DNA of 64,000 nucleotides from Acanthosoma haemorrhoidale (taxonomy: Eukaryota; Arthropoda; Insecta; Hemiptera; Acanthosomatidae), in contig OV884015.1 of NCBI GenBank assembly GCA_930367205.1, forward strand, positions 2,046,001 through 2,110,000. Direction: 5' to 3'. Below are positions 23,253 to 38,151 of the stretch, piece after piece. The notes under the pieces are model-generated. The model had not been told where the DNA came from. It saw only the letters and a list, made by a program, of their open reading frames with translations, and made no database searches. Each line of letters begins with the position of its first letter. The first letter of the stretch is position 1. Both the position numbers and the translations under genes were made by a program.

Positions 23253-25284
23253 AATTCGTAGCTTTGATCATACGATCGTATCACGTAATATAATGAGTGC
23301 CAATGATACGGTACACTATCATATTCGACATCATTTGATGTTATATTCACTCGTGGCTTCAATCATACGATCGTATCACGTGATAAATGAGTGGCAATGA
23401 TGCGGTACACTATCATATTCCACATCATTTGATGTTATGTTTACTCGTAACTTTAATCATACGATCGTATCACGTGATTGAATGAGTGCCAATGATATGG
23501 CACACAATCAAATTCGACATTATTTGGTGTTATATTCACTCGTAACTTGGAACAACCGATCGTATCACGTGATACAATGAGTTCAAATGATATGGTACAC
23601 AATCATATTTGACATCATTTGATGTTATGTTCACTCGTAACTTGAATCATACGATTGTATCACGTGATACCATGAGTGCTAATGATTAGGCACACAATCA
23701 TATTCGACATATTTTGATGTTATGTTCACGCGAAACTTTAATTATACGATCATATCACGTGATTGAATGAGTGCCAATGATATGACACACAATCATATTC
23801 GACATCATTTGATGTTATATTCACTCGTAACTTGAATCATACGATTGTATCACGTGATACAATGAGTGCTAATAATACAGCACACAATCATATTCGACAT
23901 CATTTGATGTTATATTCACTCGTAACTTGAATCATACGACCGTATCACGTGATTGAATGAATGCCAATGATATGGCACACAATCATATTCGACATCATTT
24001 GATGTTATATTCACTGGTACCATGAATCATACGATCGTATCACGTGATACCATGAGTGCTAATGATACAGCACACAATCTTATTCGACATTATTTGATGT
24101 TAAATTCACTCGTAACTTGAATCACACGATCGTATCACGTGATACAATGAGTTCAAATGATACGGTACACAATCATATTTGACATTATTTGATGTTATGT
24201 TCACTCGTAACTTGAATCATAAGATTGTATCACGTGATACAATGAGTGCTAATGATACAGCACACAATCATATTCGACATCATTTGATGTTATATTCACT
24301 CGTAACTAGTATCATACGACCGTATCACGTGATTGAATGAATGCCAATGATATAGCACAAAATCATATTCGACATCATTTGATGTTATATTCACTAGTAC
24401 CATGAATCTTACGATCGTATAACGTGATACCATGAGTGCTAATGATTAGGCACACTATCTTATTCAACATCATTTAATGTTATATTCACTCGTAACTTTA
24501 ATCATACGATCGTATCACGTGATTGAATAAGTGCTAATGATATGGCACACAATCATATTCGACATCATCTGATGTTATATTCACTCGTAACTTGAATCAT
24601 ACGATTGTATCACGTGATAAAATGAGTGCTAATGATTAAGCACACTATCTTATTCGACATCATTTGATGTTATATTCACTCGTAACTTTAATCATACGAA
24701 CATATCACGTGATAGAATGAGTGCCAATGATACAGCACACAATTATATTCGACATCATTCATGTTGTATTCATTCGTAACTTAAATCTTACGATCATATC
24801 ACGTGATTGAATGAGTGCCAATGATACATTATACAATCTTATTCGACATTATTTGATGTTATATTCACTCGTAACTTGAATCACACGATCGTATCACGTG
24901 ATACAATGAGTTCAAATGATATGGTACACAATCATATTTGACATCATTTGATGTTATATCCATCTCAAACTTTAATCATACGATCGTATCACGTGATTGA
25001 ATGAATGCCAATGATATGGCACACAATCATATTCGACATCATTTGATGTTATATTCACTGGTACCATGAATCATATGATCGTATCACGTGATACCATGAG
25101 TGTTATTGATACAGCACACAATCATATTCAAAATCATTTGATGTTATCTTCACTCGTAACTTTCATCATACGATCGTATCACGTGATACAATAAGTGCAA
25201 ATGATACGGCACACTATCATATTTGACATCATTTGATGTCATATTCACTCGTAACTTTATTCATACGATCGTATGATCTTTAAC
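23253..25284. repeat. Satellite A block 10
   Basis: Twenty-one monomers with two single-base deletions: GTGATAAATGAG near 23382 and CATTCATGTTG near 24757. The section 24230-24830 introduces monomers absent further left (CTAGTATCATACGACC, GATATAGCACAAAATC, CGAACATATC). These recur in the A blocks at 29137 and 32638. Confidence 0.95.
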
Positions 25285-26184
25285 GTTAGCTCTTGCCCTA
25301 TTATGTTCTCCTGATACCAAAACAAAGAAAACATCTTTAAAAAGTCGAATTTTAACAAAAATGCGTATTTCATAGCTTGTACGTTAGCACCTGCCCCATT
25401 ATGTTCTCCTGATACCAAAACAAGAAAAATATCGTCAAAAAGTCGAATTTTTAAAAAATGCGTATTTCATAGCTAGTACGTCAGCTCCTGCCCCATTATG
25501 TTCTCCTGATACGAAAACAAGAAAAATATCGTTCAAAAGTCAAATTTTTACAAAAATGCGTATTTCATAGCTGGTACGTTAGCTCCTGCCCTATTATGTT
25601 CTCCTGATACGAAAACGAGAAAAATATCGTCAAAAAGTTAAATTTTTCAAAAATGCGTATTTCATAGCTAGTACGTTAGCTCCTGCCCCATCATGTTCTC
25701 CTGATACTAAAACGAGGAAAAGATCGTCAAAAAGTTGAATTTTTAAAAAATGCGTATTTCATAGCTAGTACGTCAGCATCTGCCGCATCATGTTCTCCTG
25801 ATACTAAAACCAGGAAAATATCGTCAAAAAGTCGAATTTTTAAAAAATGCTTATTTCATAGCTAGTACGTCAGCTCCTGCCCCATTATGTTCTCCTGATA
25901 CGAAAACAACAAAAATATCGTCAAAAAGTCGAATTTTTAAAAAAATGGGTATTTCATAGCTGGCACGTTAGCTCCTGCCTTATTATGTTCTCCTGATACC
26001 AAAACAAAGAAAATGTCATCAAAAAGTTAAATTTTTTTAAAAAAGAGTATTTTATAGCTGGTACGTTAGCTTCTGAACAATTATGATTTCCTCATACCAA
26101 AACAAGAAAAATATCGTCAAAAAGTTGAATTTTAAAAAAATGCGTATTTTATAGCTGGTACAATAATTCCTGCCCTATTATGTT
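25285..26184. repeat. Satellite B block 10
   Basis: Nine monomers plus remnant (900 bp), two monomers more than its partner at 19498. It shares the GCTTGTACGTTAGCACCTGC variant with that block. Confidence 0.96.
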
Positions 26185-27457
26185 AACTCGTAGCTTTGAT
26201 CATACGATCGTATCACGTAATATAATGAGTGCTAATGATACATTATACAATCATATTCAACATCATTTGATGTTATTTTCACTCGTAACTTTCATCATAC
26301 GATCGTATCACGTGATACAATGAGTGCCAATGATACGGTACACTATCATATTCGACATCATTTGATGTTATATTCACTCGTTGCTTCAATCATACGATCG
26401 TATCACGTGATATAATGAGTGGCAATGATGCGGTACACTATCATATTCGACATCATTTGATGTTATATTCACTCGTGACTTGAATCATACGATCGTATCA
26501 CGTGATACAATGAGTGATAATGATTAGGCACACTATCTTATTTGACATCATTTGATGTTATATTCACTCGAAACTTTAATCATACGATCATATCACGTGA
26601 TACCATGAGTGCTAATGATTAGGCACACTATCATATTCGACATCATTTGATGTTATGTTCACCCGAAACTTCAATCAATCGATCGTATCACGTGATTGAA
26701 TGAGTGCCAATGATATGACACACAATCATATTCGACATCATTTGATGTTATATTCACTCGTAACTTGAATCATACGATTGTAACACGTGATACGATGAGT
26801 TCAAATGATACGGTACACAATCATATTCCACATCATTTGATGTTATGTTTACTCGTAACTTTAATCATACGATCGTATCACGTGATTGAATGAGTGCCAA
26901 TGATATGGCATACAATCAAATTTGACATTATTTGGTGTTATATTCACTCGTAACTTGAATCACACGATCGTATCACGTGATACAATGAGTTCAAATGATA
27001 CGGTACACAATCATATTCGACATCATTTGATGTTATGTTCACTCGTGACTTGAATCATACGATCGTATCACGTGATACAATGAGTGATAATGATTAGGCA
27101 CACTATCATATTCGACATATTTTGATGTTATGTTCACGCGAAACTTTAATTATACGATCATATCACGTGATTGAATGAGTGCCAATGATATGACACACAA
27201 TCATATTCGACATCATTTGATGTTATAATCACTCGTAACTTGAATCATACGATTGTATCACGTGATACAATGAGTGCTAATGATACAGCACACAATCATA
27301 TTCGACATCATTTGATGTTATATTCACTCGTAACTTGAATCATACGATCGTATCACGTGATACAATGAGTGCAAATGATACGGCACACAATCATATTCGA
27401 CATCATTTATGTTATATTCAATCGTAACTTTATTCATACGATCGTATGATCTTTAAC
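26185..27457. repeat. Satellite A block 11
   Basis: Thirteen monomers with one base missing. The deletion is in the last monomer (CATCATTTATGTTATATTC near 27404), which also has TTCAATCG and the AATCATATTCG form. This is the most changed block-closing monomer in the window. Confidence 0.95.
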
Positions 27458-29136
27458 GTTAGCTCTTGCCCTATTATGTTCTCCTGATACCAAAACAAAG
27501 AAAACATCTTTAAAAAGTCGAATATTAACAAAAATGCGTATTTCATAGCTAGTATGTTAGCTCCTGCCCCATTATGTTCTCCTGATACCTGAACAAGAAA
27601 ATATCGTCAAAAAGTTGAATTTTTAAAAAAATGCGTATTTCTTAGCTAGTACGTTAGCTCCTGCCTTATTATGTTCTCCTGATACCAAAACAAAGAAAAT
27701 GTCATAAAAAAGTTAAATTTTTTTAAAAAAGAGTATTTTATAGCTGGTACGTTAGCTCCTGAACAATTCTGTTCTCCTGATACGAAATCAAGAAAAATAT
27801 CGTCAAAAAGTCGAATTTTTCGAAAATGCGTATTTCATAGCTAGTACGTTAGCTTCTGCCCCATCATGTGCTCCTGATACTAAAACCAGGAAAATATCGT
27901 CAAAAAGTTACATTCTTTTTAAAAAGAGTATTTTATAGCTGGTACGTCAGCTCCTGCCCTATTATGTTCTCCTGATACGAAAACAAGACAAATATCGTCA
28001 AAAAGTCAAATTTTTACAAAAATGCGTATTTAAAGCTAGTACGTTAGCTCCTGTCCCGTTATGTTCTCCTGATACCAAAACAAAAAAAATATCGTTCAAA
28101 AGTCAAATTTTTACAAAAATGCGTATTTCATAGCTGGTACGTTAGCTCCTGCCCTATTATGTTCTCCTGATACGAAAACAAGAAAAATATCGTCAAAAAG
28201 TTGAATTTTTCAAAAATGCGTATTTCATAGCTAGTATGTTAGCTCCTGCCCCATTATGTTCTCCTGATATGAAAATCAGGAAAATATCGTCAAAAAGTTG
28301 AATTTTAAAAAAATGGGTATTTCATAGCTGGTACGTTAGCTCCAGTCCCATTATGTTCTCCTGATACCAAAACAAGGAAAATATCGTCAAAAAGTCGAAT
28401 TTTTAAAAAATGCGTATTTCATAGCTAGTACGTCAGCTTCTGCCCCATCATGTTCTCCTGATACTAAAACAAGGAAAATATCGTCAAAAAGTCGAATTTT
28501 TAAAAAATGCGTATTTCATAGCTAGTACGTCAGCTCCTGCCCCAATATGTTCTCCTGATACGAAAACAACGAAAATATCGTCAAAAAGTCGAATTTTTAT
28601 AAAAATGGGTATTTCATAGCTGGCACGTTAGCTCCTGCTCTTTTATGTTCTCCTGATACTAAATCAAGGAAAATATCGTCAAAAAGTCGAATTTTTCGAA
28701 AATGCGTATTTCATAGCTAGTACGTTAGCTCCTGCCCCATCTTGTTCTCCTGATACCAAAACAAAGAAAATATCGTCTAAAATTCAAATTTTTACAAAAA
28801 TGCGTTTTTTATAGCTGGTACGTTAGCTCCTACCCTATTATGATCTCCTGATACGAAAACCAGAAAAATATCGTCAAAAAGTCGATTTTTTAAAAAATGC
28901 GTATTTCATAGCTAGTACGTCAGCTCCTGCCCCATTATGTTCTCCTGATACCTAAACAAAGAAAATGTCATCAAAAAGTTAAATTTTTTTAAAAAAGAGT
29001 ATTTTATAGCTGGTACGTTAGCTTCTGAACAATTATGATTTCCTCATACCAAAACAAGAAAAATATCGTCAAAAAGTCGAATTTTAAAAAAATGCGTATT
29101 TTATAGCTGGTACAATAATTCCTGCCCTATTATGTT
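27458..29136. repeat. Satellite B block 11 (long)
   Basis: Seventeen monomers plus remnant (1679 bp), partner of the block at 21573 at offset 5885. It has ACATTCTTTTTAAAAAG near 27911, where the partner has ACATTTTTTTTAAAAAG. Confidence 0.96.
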
Positions 29137-31834
29137 AATTCGTAGCTTTGATCATACGATCGTATCACGTGATATAATGAGTGGCAATGATGCGGTACAC
29201 TATCATATTCCACATCATTTGATGTTATGTTTACTCGTAACTTTAATCATACGATCGTATCACGTGATTGAATGAGTGCCAATGATATGGCACACAATCA
29301 AATTCGACATTATTTGGTGTTATATTCACTCGTAACTTGAATCAACCGATCGTATCACGTGATACAATGAGTTCAAATGATATGGTACACAATCATATTT
29401 GACATCATTTGATGTTATGTTCACTCGTAACTTGAATCATACGATTGTATCACGTGATACCATGAGTGCTAATGATTAGGCACACAATCATATTCGACAT
29501 ATTTTGATGTTATGTTCACGCGAAACTTTAATTATACGATCATATCACGTGATTGAATGAGTGCCAATGATATGACACACAATCATATTCGACATCATTT
29601 GATGTTATATTCACTCGTAACTTGAATCATACGATTGTATCACGTGATACAATGAGTGCTAATAATACAGCACACAATCATATTCGACATCATTTGATGT
29701 TATATTCACTCGTAACTTGAATCATACGACCGTATCACGTGATTGAATGAATGCCAATGATATGGCACACAATCATATTCGACATCATTTGATGTTATAT
29801 TCACTGGTACCATGAATCATACGATCGTATCACGTGATACCATGAGTGCTAATGATACAGCACACAATCTTATTCGACATTATTTGATGTTAAATTCACT
29901 CGTAACTTGAATCACACGATCGTATCACGTGATACAATGAGTTCAAATGATACGGTACACAATCATATTTGACATCATTTGATGTTATGTTCACTCGTAA
30001 CTTGAATCATACGATTGTATCACGTGATACAATGAGTGCTAATGATACAGCACACAATCATATTCGACATCATTTGATGTTATATTCACTCGTAACTAGT
30101 ATCATACGACCGTATCACGTGATTGAATGAATGCCAATGATATAGCACAAAATCATATTCGACATCATTTGATGTTATATTCACTAGTACCATGAATCTT
30201 ACGATCGTATAACGTGATACCATGAGTGCTAATGATTAGGCACACTATCTTATTCAACATCATTTAATGTTATATTCACTCGTAACTTTAATCATACGAT
30301 CGTATCACGTGATTGAATAAGTGCTAATGATATGGCACACAATCATATTCGACATCATCTGATGTTATATTCACTCGTAACTTGAATCATACGATTGTAT
30401 CACGTGATAAAATGAGTGCTAATGATTAAGCACACTATCTTATTCGACATCATTTGATGTTATATTCACTCGTAACTTTAATCATACGAACATATCACGT
30501 GATAGAATGAGTGCCAATGATACAGCACACAATTATATTCGACATCATTCATGTTGTATTCATTCGTAACTTAAATCTTACGATCATATCACGTGATTGA
30601 ATGAGTGCCAATGATACATTATACAATCATATTCAACATCATTTGATGTTATATTTACTCGTAACTTTCATCATACGATCGTATCACTTGATACAATGAG
30701 TGCCAATGATACGGCACACTATCATATTCGACATCATTTGATGCTATATTTACTCGTAACTTTAATCATACGATCGTATCACGTGAAACAACGAGTGCTA
30801 ATGATACATTATACAATCATATTCAACATTATTTGATGTTATGTTCACGCGAAACTTTAATCATACAATCATATCACGTGATTGAATGAGTGCCAATGAT
30901 ATAGTACACTATCATATTCGACATCATTTGATGTTATGTTCACCCGAAACTTCAATCAATCGATCGTATCACGTGATTGAATGAGTGCCAATGATATGAC
31001 ACACAATCATATTCGACATCATTTGATGTTATATTCACTCGTAACTTGAATCATACGATTGTAACACGTGATACAATGAGTTCAAATGATACGGTACACA
31101 ATCATTTTCGACATCATTTGATGTTATGTTCACTCGTAACTTGAATCATACGATTGTATCACGTGATACCATGAGTGCTAATGATTAGGCACACAATCAT
31201 ATTTGACATATTTTGATGTTATGTTCACGCGAAACTTTAATTATACGATCATATCACGTGATTGAATGAGTGCCAATGATATGACACACAATCATATTCG
31301 ACATCATTTGATGTTATATTCACTCGTAACTTGAATCATACGATTGTATCACGTGATACAATGAGTGCTAATGATACAGCACACAATCATATTCGACATC
31401 ATTTGATGTTATATTCACTCGTAACTTAAATCATACGATCATATCACGTGATACCATGAGTGCTAATGATACAGCACACAATCTTATTCGACATTATTTG
31501 ATGTTATATTCACTCGTAACTTGAATCATACGATCGTATCACGAGATACAATAAGTTTAAATGATACGGTAAACAATCATATTCGACATCATTTGATGTT
31601 ATATCCATCCCAAACTTTAATCATACGATCGTATCACGTGAAACAATGAGTGCTAATGATACATTATACAATCATATTCAAAATCATTTGATGTTATCTT
31701 CACTCGTAACTTTCATCATACGATCGTATCACGTGATACAATAAGTGCAAATGATACGGCACACTATCATATTTGACATCATTTGATGTCATATTCACTC
31801 GTAACTTTATTCATACGATCGTATGATCTTTAAC
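29137..31834. repeat. Satellite A block 12
   Basis: Twenty-eight monomers, one base missing. The first monomer after the type 1 start is gone: the block passes straight to the GATATAATGAGTGGC monomer that is second elsewhere. It is otherwise the counterpart of the block at 32638 (29 monomers), with a TATCACTTGATAC change near 30686 that destroys one CACGTG. Confidence 0.95.
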
Positions 31835-32352
31835 GTTAGCTCTTGCCCTATTATGTTCTCCTGATACCAAAACAAAGAAAACATCTTTAAAAAGTCGAAT
31901 ATTAACAAAAATGCGTATTTCATAGCTAGTATGTTAGCTCCTGCCCCATTATGTTCTCCTGATACCTGAACAAGAAAATATCGTCAAAAAGTTGAATTTT
32001 TAAAAAAATGCGTATTTCTTAGCTAGTACGTTAGCTCCTGCCTTATTATGTTCTCCGGATACCAAAACAAAGAAAATGTCATCAAAAAGTTAAATTTTTT
32101 TAAAAAAGAGTATTTTATAGCTGGTACGTTAGCTCCTGAACAATTATGTTCTCCTGATACGAAATCAAGAAAAATATTGTCAAAAAGTTGAATTTTTAAA
32201 AAATGCATATTTCATAGCTAGTACGTCAGCTCCTGCCCCATTATGTTCTCCTGATACGAAAACAACAAAAATATCGTCAAAAAGTCGATTTTTTAAAAAA
32301 TGCGTATTTCATAGCTAGTACGTCAGCTCCTGCCCCATTATGTTCTCCTGAT
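29150..32352. repeat. 3596-bp higher-order repeat, copy 1
   Basis: Matches 32746-35948 at offset 3596, spanning 28 A monomers and five B monomers. It ends at 32352, where one copy has TACCTAAACAAC and the other TACGAAAACAACG. Confidence 0.9.
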
Positions 32353-32637
32353 ACCTAAACAACAAAATATCGTCAAAAAGTTGAATTTTTAAAAAAAATG
32401 CGTATTTCTTAGCTAGTACGTTAGCTCCTGCCTTATTATGTTCTCCTGATACCAAAACAAAGAAAATGTCATTAAAAAGTTAAATTTTTTTAAAAAAGAG
32501 TATTTTATAGCTGGTACGTTAGCTTCTGAACAATTATGATTTCCTCATACCAAAACAAGAAAAATATCGTCAAAAAGTCGAATTTTAAAAAAATGCGTAT
32601 TTTATAGCTGGTACAATAATTCCTGCCCTATTATGTT
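31835..32637. repeat. Satellite B block 12
   Basis: Eight monomers plus remnant (803 bp). It contains the CTCCGGATACC variant near 32053 and a GAAATCAAGAAAAATATTG monomer. Both recur at 35431 and in the blocks at 50078, 59107 and 63439; the block at 54641 keeps CTCCGGATACC only. Confidence 0.96.
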
Positions 32638-35430
32638 AATTCGTAGCTTTGATCATACGATCGTATCACGTAATATAATGAGTGCCAATGATACGGTACA
32701 CTATCATATTCGACATCATTTGATGTTATATTCACTCGTGGCTTCAATCATACGATCGTATCACGTGATATAATGAGTGGCAATGATGCGGTACACTATC
32801 ATATTCCACATCATTTGATGTTATGTTTACTCGTAACTTTAATCATACGATCGTATCACGTGATTGAATGAGTGCCAATGATATGGCACACAATCAAATT
32901 CGACATTATTTGGTGTTATATTCACTCGTAACTTGAATCAACCGATCGTATCACGTGATACAATGAGTTCAAATGATATGGTACACAATCATATTTGACA
33001 TCATTTGATGTTATGTTCACTCGTAACTTGAATCATACGATTGTATCACGTGATACCATGAGTGCTAATGATTAGGCACACAATCATATTCGACATATTT
33101 TGATGTTATGTTCACGCGAAACTTTAATTATACGATCATATCACGTGATTGAATGAGTGCCAATGATATGACACACAATCATATTCGACATCATTTGATG
33201 TTATATTCACTCGTAACTTGAATCATACGATTGTATCACGTGATACAATGAGTGCTAATAATACAGCACACAATCATATTCGACATCATTTGATGTTATA
33301 TTCACTCGTAACTTGAATCATACGACCGTATCACGTGATTGAATGAATGCCAATGATATGGCACACAATCATATTCGACATCATTTGATGTTATATTCAC
33401 TGGTACCATGAATCATACGATCGTATCACGTGATACCATGAGTGCTAATGATACAGCACACAATCTTATTCGACATTATTTGATGTTAAATTCACTCGTA
33501 ACTTGAATCACACGATCGTATCACGTGATACAATGAGTTCAAATGATACGGTACACAATCATATTTGACATCATTTGATGTTATGTTCACTCGTAACTTG
33601 AATCATACGATTGTATCACGTGATACAATGAGTGCTAATGATACAGCACACAATCATATTCGACATCATTTGATGTTATATTCACTCGTAACTAGTATCA
33701 TACGACCGTATCACGTGATTGAATGAATGCCAATGATATAGCACAAAATCATATTCGACATCATTTGATGTTATATTCACTAGTACCATGAATCTTACGA
33801 TCGTATAACGTGATACCATGAGTGCTAATGATTAGGCACACTATCTTATTCAACATCATTTAATGTTATATTCACTCGTAACTTTAATCATACGATCGTA
33901 TCACGTGATTGAATAAGTGCTAATGATATGGCACACAATCATATTCGACATCATCTGATGTTATATTCACTCGTAACTTGAATCATACGATTGTATCACG
34001 TGATAAAATGAGTGCTAATGATTAAGCACACTATCTTATTCGACATCATTTGATGTTATATTCACTCGTAACTTTAATCATACGAACATATCACGTGATA
34101 GAATGAGTGCCAATGATACAGCACACAATTATATTCGACATCATTCATGTTGTATTCATTCGTAACTTAAATCTTACGATCATATCACGCGATTGAATGA
34201 GTGCCAATGATACATTATACAATCATATTCAACATCATTTGATGTTATATTTACTCGTAACTTTCATCATACGATCGTATCACGTGATACAATGAGTGCC
34301 AATGATACGGCACACTATCATATTCGACATCATTTGATGCTATATTTACTCGTAACTTTAATCATACGATCGTATCACGTGAAACAACGAGTGCTAATGA
34401 TACATTATACAATCATATTCAACATTATTTGATGTTATGTTCACGCGAAACTTTAATCATACAATCATATCACGTGATTGAATGAGTGCCAATGATATAG
34501 TACACTATCATATTCGACATCATTTGATGTTATGTTCACCCGAAACTTCAATCAATCGATCGTATCACGTGATTGAATGAGTGCCAATGATATGACACAC
34601 AATCATATTCGACATCATTTGATGTTATATTCACTCGTAACTTGAATCATACGATTGTAACACGTGATACAATGAGTTCAAATGATACGGTACACAATCA
34701 TTTTCGACATCATTTGATGTTATGTTCACTCGTAACTTGAATCATACGATTGTATCACGTGATACCATGAGTGCTAATGATTAGGCACACAATCATATTT
34801 GACATATTTTGATGTTATGTTCACGCGAAACTTTAATTATACGATCATATCACGTGATTGAATGAGTGCCAATGATATGACACACAATCATATTCGACAT
34901 CATTTGATGTTATATTCACTCGTAACTTGAATCATACGATTGTATCACGTGATACAATGAGTGCTAATGATACAGCACACAATCATATTCGACATCATTT
35001 GATGTTATATTCACTCGTAACTTAAATCATACGATCGTATCACGTGATACCATGAGTGCTAATGATACAGCACACAATCTTATTCGACATTATTTGATGT
35101 TATATTCACTCGTAACTTGAATCATACGATCGTATCACGAGATACAATAAGTTTAAATGATACGGTAAACAATCATATTCGACATCATTTGATGTTATAT
35201 CCATCCCAAACTTTAATCATACGATCGTATCACGTGAAACAATGAGTGCTAATGATACATTATACAATCATATTCAAAATCATTTGATGTTATCTTCACT
35301 CGTAACTTTCATCATACGATCGTATCACGTGATACAATAAGTGCAAATGATACGGCACACTATCATATTTGACATCATTTGATGTCATATTCACTCGTAA
35401 CTTTATTCATACGATCGTATGATCTTTAAC
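32638..35430. repeat. Satellite A block 13
   Basis: Twenty-nine monomers with the same single missing base (CATTCATGTTG near 34144) as in its neighbour at 29137. A TATCACGCGATTG change near 34188 alters one CACGTG. Confidence 0.95.
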
Positions 35431-35948
35431 GTTAGCTCTTGCCCTATTATGTTCTCCTGATACCAAAACAAAGAAAACATCTTTAAAAAGTCGAATATTA
35501 ACAAAAATGCGTATATCATAGCTAGTATGTTAGCTCCTGCCCCATTATGTTCTCCTGATACCTGAACAAGAAAATATGGTCAAAAAGTTGAATTTTTAAA
35601 AAAATGCGTATTTCTTAGCTAGTACGTTAGCTCCTGCCTTATTATGTTCTCCGGATACCAAAACAAAGAAAATGTCATCAAAAAGTTAAATTTTTTTAAA
35701 AAAGAGTATTTTATAGCTGGTACGTTAGCTCCTGAACAATTATGTTCTCCTGATACGAAATCAAGAAAAATATTGTCAAAAAGTTGAATTTTTAAAAAAT
35801 GCATATTTCATAGCTAGTACGTCAGCTCCTGCCCCATCATGTTCTCCTGATACGAAAACAACAAAAATATCGTCAAAAAGTCGATTTTTTAAAAAATGCG
35901 TATTTCATAGCTAGTACGTCAGCTCCTGCCCCATTATGTTCTCCTGAT
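32746..35948. repeat. 3596-bp higher-order repeat, copy 2
   Basis: Second copy. Private changes include TATCACGCGATTG near 34188 and AAAATATGGTC near 35576. Confidence 0.9.
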
Positions 35949-35967
35949 ACGAAAACAACGAAAACAA
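35431..35967. repeat. Satellite B block 13
   Basis: Five monomers plus a 50-bp partial (537 bp), type 2 end. It follows the block at 31835 up to about 35948, then leaves it at TACGAAAACAACG. This is the only type 2 end in the right half of the window. Confidence 0.95.
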
Positions 35968-36746
35968 CGATCGTATCACGTGATACAAAGAGTGATAATG
36001 ATTAGGCACACTATCTTATTCGACATCATTTGATGTTGTATTCACTCGAAACTTTAATCATACGATCATATCACGTGATACCATGAGTGCTAATGATTAG
36101 GCACACAATCATATTCGACATCATTTGATGTTATGTTTACGCGAAACTTTAATCATACAATCATATCACGTGATTGAATGAGTGCCAATGATATAGTACA
36201 CTATCATATACGACATCATTTGATGTTATATTCACTCGTAACTTGAATCATACGATTGTAACACGTGATACAATGAGTTCAAATGATACGGTACACAATC
36301 ATATTCCACATCATTTGATGTTATGTTTACTCGTAACTTTAATCATACGATCGTATCACGTGATTGAATGAGTGCCAATGATATGGCACACAATCAAATT
36401 CGACATTATTTGGTGTTATATTCACTCGTAACTTGAATCACACGATCGTATCACGTGATACAATGAGTTCAAATGATACGGTACACAATCATATTCGACA
36501 TCATTTGATGTTATATTCACTCGTAACTTGAATCATACGATTGTATCACGTGATACAATGAGTGCTAATGATACAGCACACAATCATATTCGACATCATT
36601 TGATGTTATATTCACTCGTAACTTGAATCATACGATCGTATCACGTGATACAATAAGTGCAAATGATACGGCACACTATCATATTTGACATCATTTGATG
36701 TCATATTCACTCGTAACTTTATTCATACGATCGTATGATCTTTAAC
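35968..36746. repeat. Satellite A block 14
   Basis: Eight monomers after a type 2 start (779 bp, exact). It resembles the blocks at 13967 and 15671 minus one monomer. One monomer has TATCATATACGACATC near 36202 in place of TTCGAC. Confidence 0.95.
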
Positions 36747-37257
36747 GTTAGCTCTTGCCCTATTATGTTCTCCTGATACCAAAACAAAGAAAACATCTTT
36801 AAAAAGTCGAATATTAACAAAAATGCGTATTTCATAGCTAGTACGTTAGCTCCTGCCCCATCTTGTTCTCCTGATACCAAAACAAAGAAAATATCGTCTA
36901 AAATTCAAATTTTTACAAAAATGCGTTTTTTATAGCTGGTACGTTAGCTCCTACCCTATTATGATCTCCTGATACGAAAACCAGAAAAATATCGTCAAAA
37001 AGTCGATTTTTTAAAAAATGCGTATTTCATAGCTAGTACGTCAGCTCCTGCCCCATTATGTTCTCCTGATACCTAAACAAAGAAAATGTCATCAAAAAGT
37101 TAAATTTTTTTAAAAAAGAGTATTTTATAGCTGGTACGTTAGCTTCTGAACAATTATGATTTCCTCATACCAAAACAAGAAAAATATCGTCAAAAAGTCG
37201 AATTTTAAAAAAATGCGTATTTTATAGCTGGTACAATAATTCCTGCCCTATTATGTT
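36747..37257. repeat. Satellite B block 14
   Basis: Five monomers plus remnant (511 bp), type 1 end. First of four blocks with this reduced composition (also 38152, 39556 and 44722): opening monomer, two TCTAAAATTC/GAAAACCAG monomers, and the closing pair. Confidence 0.96.
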
Positions 37258-38151
37258 AATTCGTAGCTTTGATCATACGATCGTATCACGTAATATAATG
37301 AGTGCCAATGATACGGTACACTATCATATTCGACATCATTTGATGTTATATTCACTCGTGGCTTCAATCATACGATCGTATCACGTGATATAATGAGTGG
37401 CAATGATGCGGTACACTATCATATTCCACATCATTTGATGTTATGTTTACTCGTAACTTTAATCATACGATCGTATCACGTGATTGAATGAGTGCTAATG
37501 ATTAGGCACACAATCATATTCGACATCATTTGATGTTATGTTTACGCGAAACTTTAATCATACAATCATATCACGTGATTGAATGAGTGCCAATGATATA
37601 GTACACTATCATATTCGACATCATTTGATGTTATATTCACTCGTAACTTGAATCATACGATTGTAACACGTGATACAATGAGTTCAAATGATACGGTACA
37701 CAATCATATTCCACATCATTTGATGTTATGTTTACTCGTAACTTTAATCATACGATCGTATCACGTGATTGAATGAGTGCCAATGATATGGCACACAATC
37801 AAATTCGACATTATTTGGTGTTATATTCACTCGTAACTTGAATCACACGATCGTATCACGTGATACAATGAGTTCAAATGATACGGTACACAATCATATT
37901 CGACATCATTTGATGTTATATTCACTCGTAACTTGAATCATACGATTGTATCACGTGATACAATGAGTGCTAATGATACAGCACACAATCATATTCGACA
38001 TCATTTGATGTTATATTCACTCGTAACTTGAATCATACGATCGTATCACGTGATACAATAAGTGCAAATGATACGGCACACTATCATATTTGACATCATT
38101 TGATGTCATATTCACTCGTAACTTTATTCATACGATCGTATGATCTTTAAC
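37258..38151. repeat. Satellite A block 15
   Basis: Nine monomers (894 bp, exact). Monomers 3-4 are a GATTAGG form with TGTTTACGCG and a GATATAGTAC form. The equally long block at 38662 has different monomers in these positions. Confidence 0.96.

Larger units (their letters stand above)
19498..25284. repeat. About 5.8-kb higher-order repeat, copy 1
   Basis: B (7 monomers), A (14), B (17), A (21). It corresponds to 25285 onward, which has B (9), A (13), B (17) and then the A block at 29137. The copies differ by whole monomers gained or lost, besides substitutions. Confidence 0.88.
25285..30620. repeat. About 5.8-kb higher-order repeat, copy 2
   Basis: Follows copy 1 until about 30620. There copy 1 has ACAATCTTATTCGACATTAT and this copy has ACAATCATATTCAACATC, after which it runs on into monomers shared with 34200 onward. 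Confidence 0.85.

Noticed and set aside
32023..32208. 60-68-codon minus-strand frames shared by several B blocks (also at 5753, 35619, 38124, 41909, 47075, 50269, 59298, 63630)
   Set aside because: Each covers two B monomers read backwards, and the likeness between copies is that of the repeat. Closely related blocks lose the frame through single-base changes. A short chance frame is the simplest reading.
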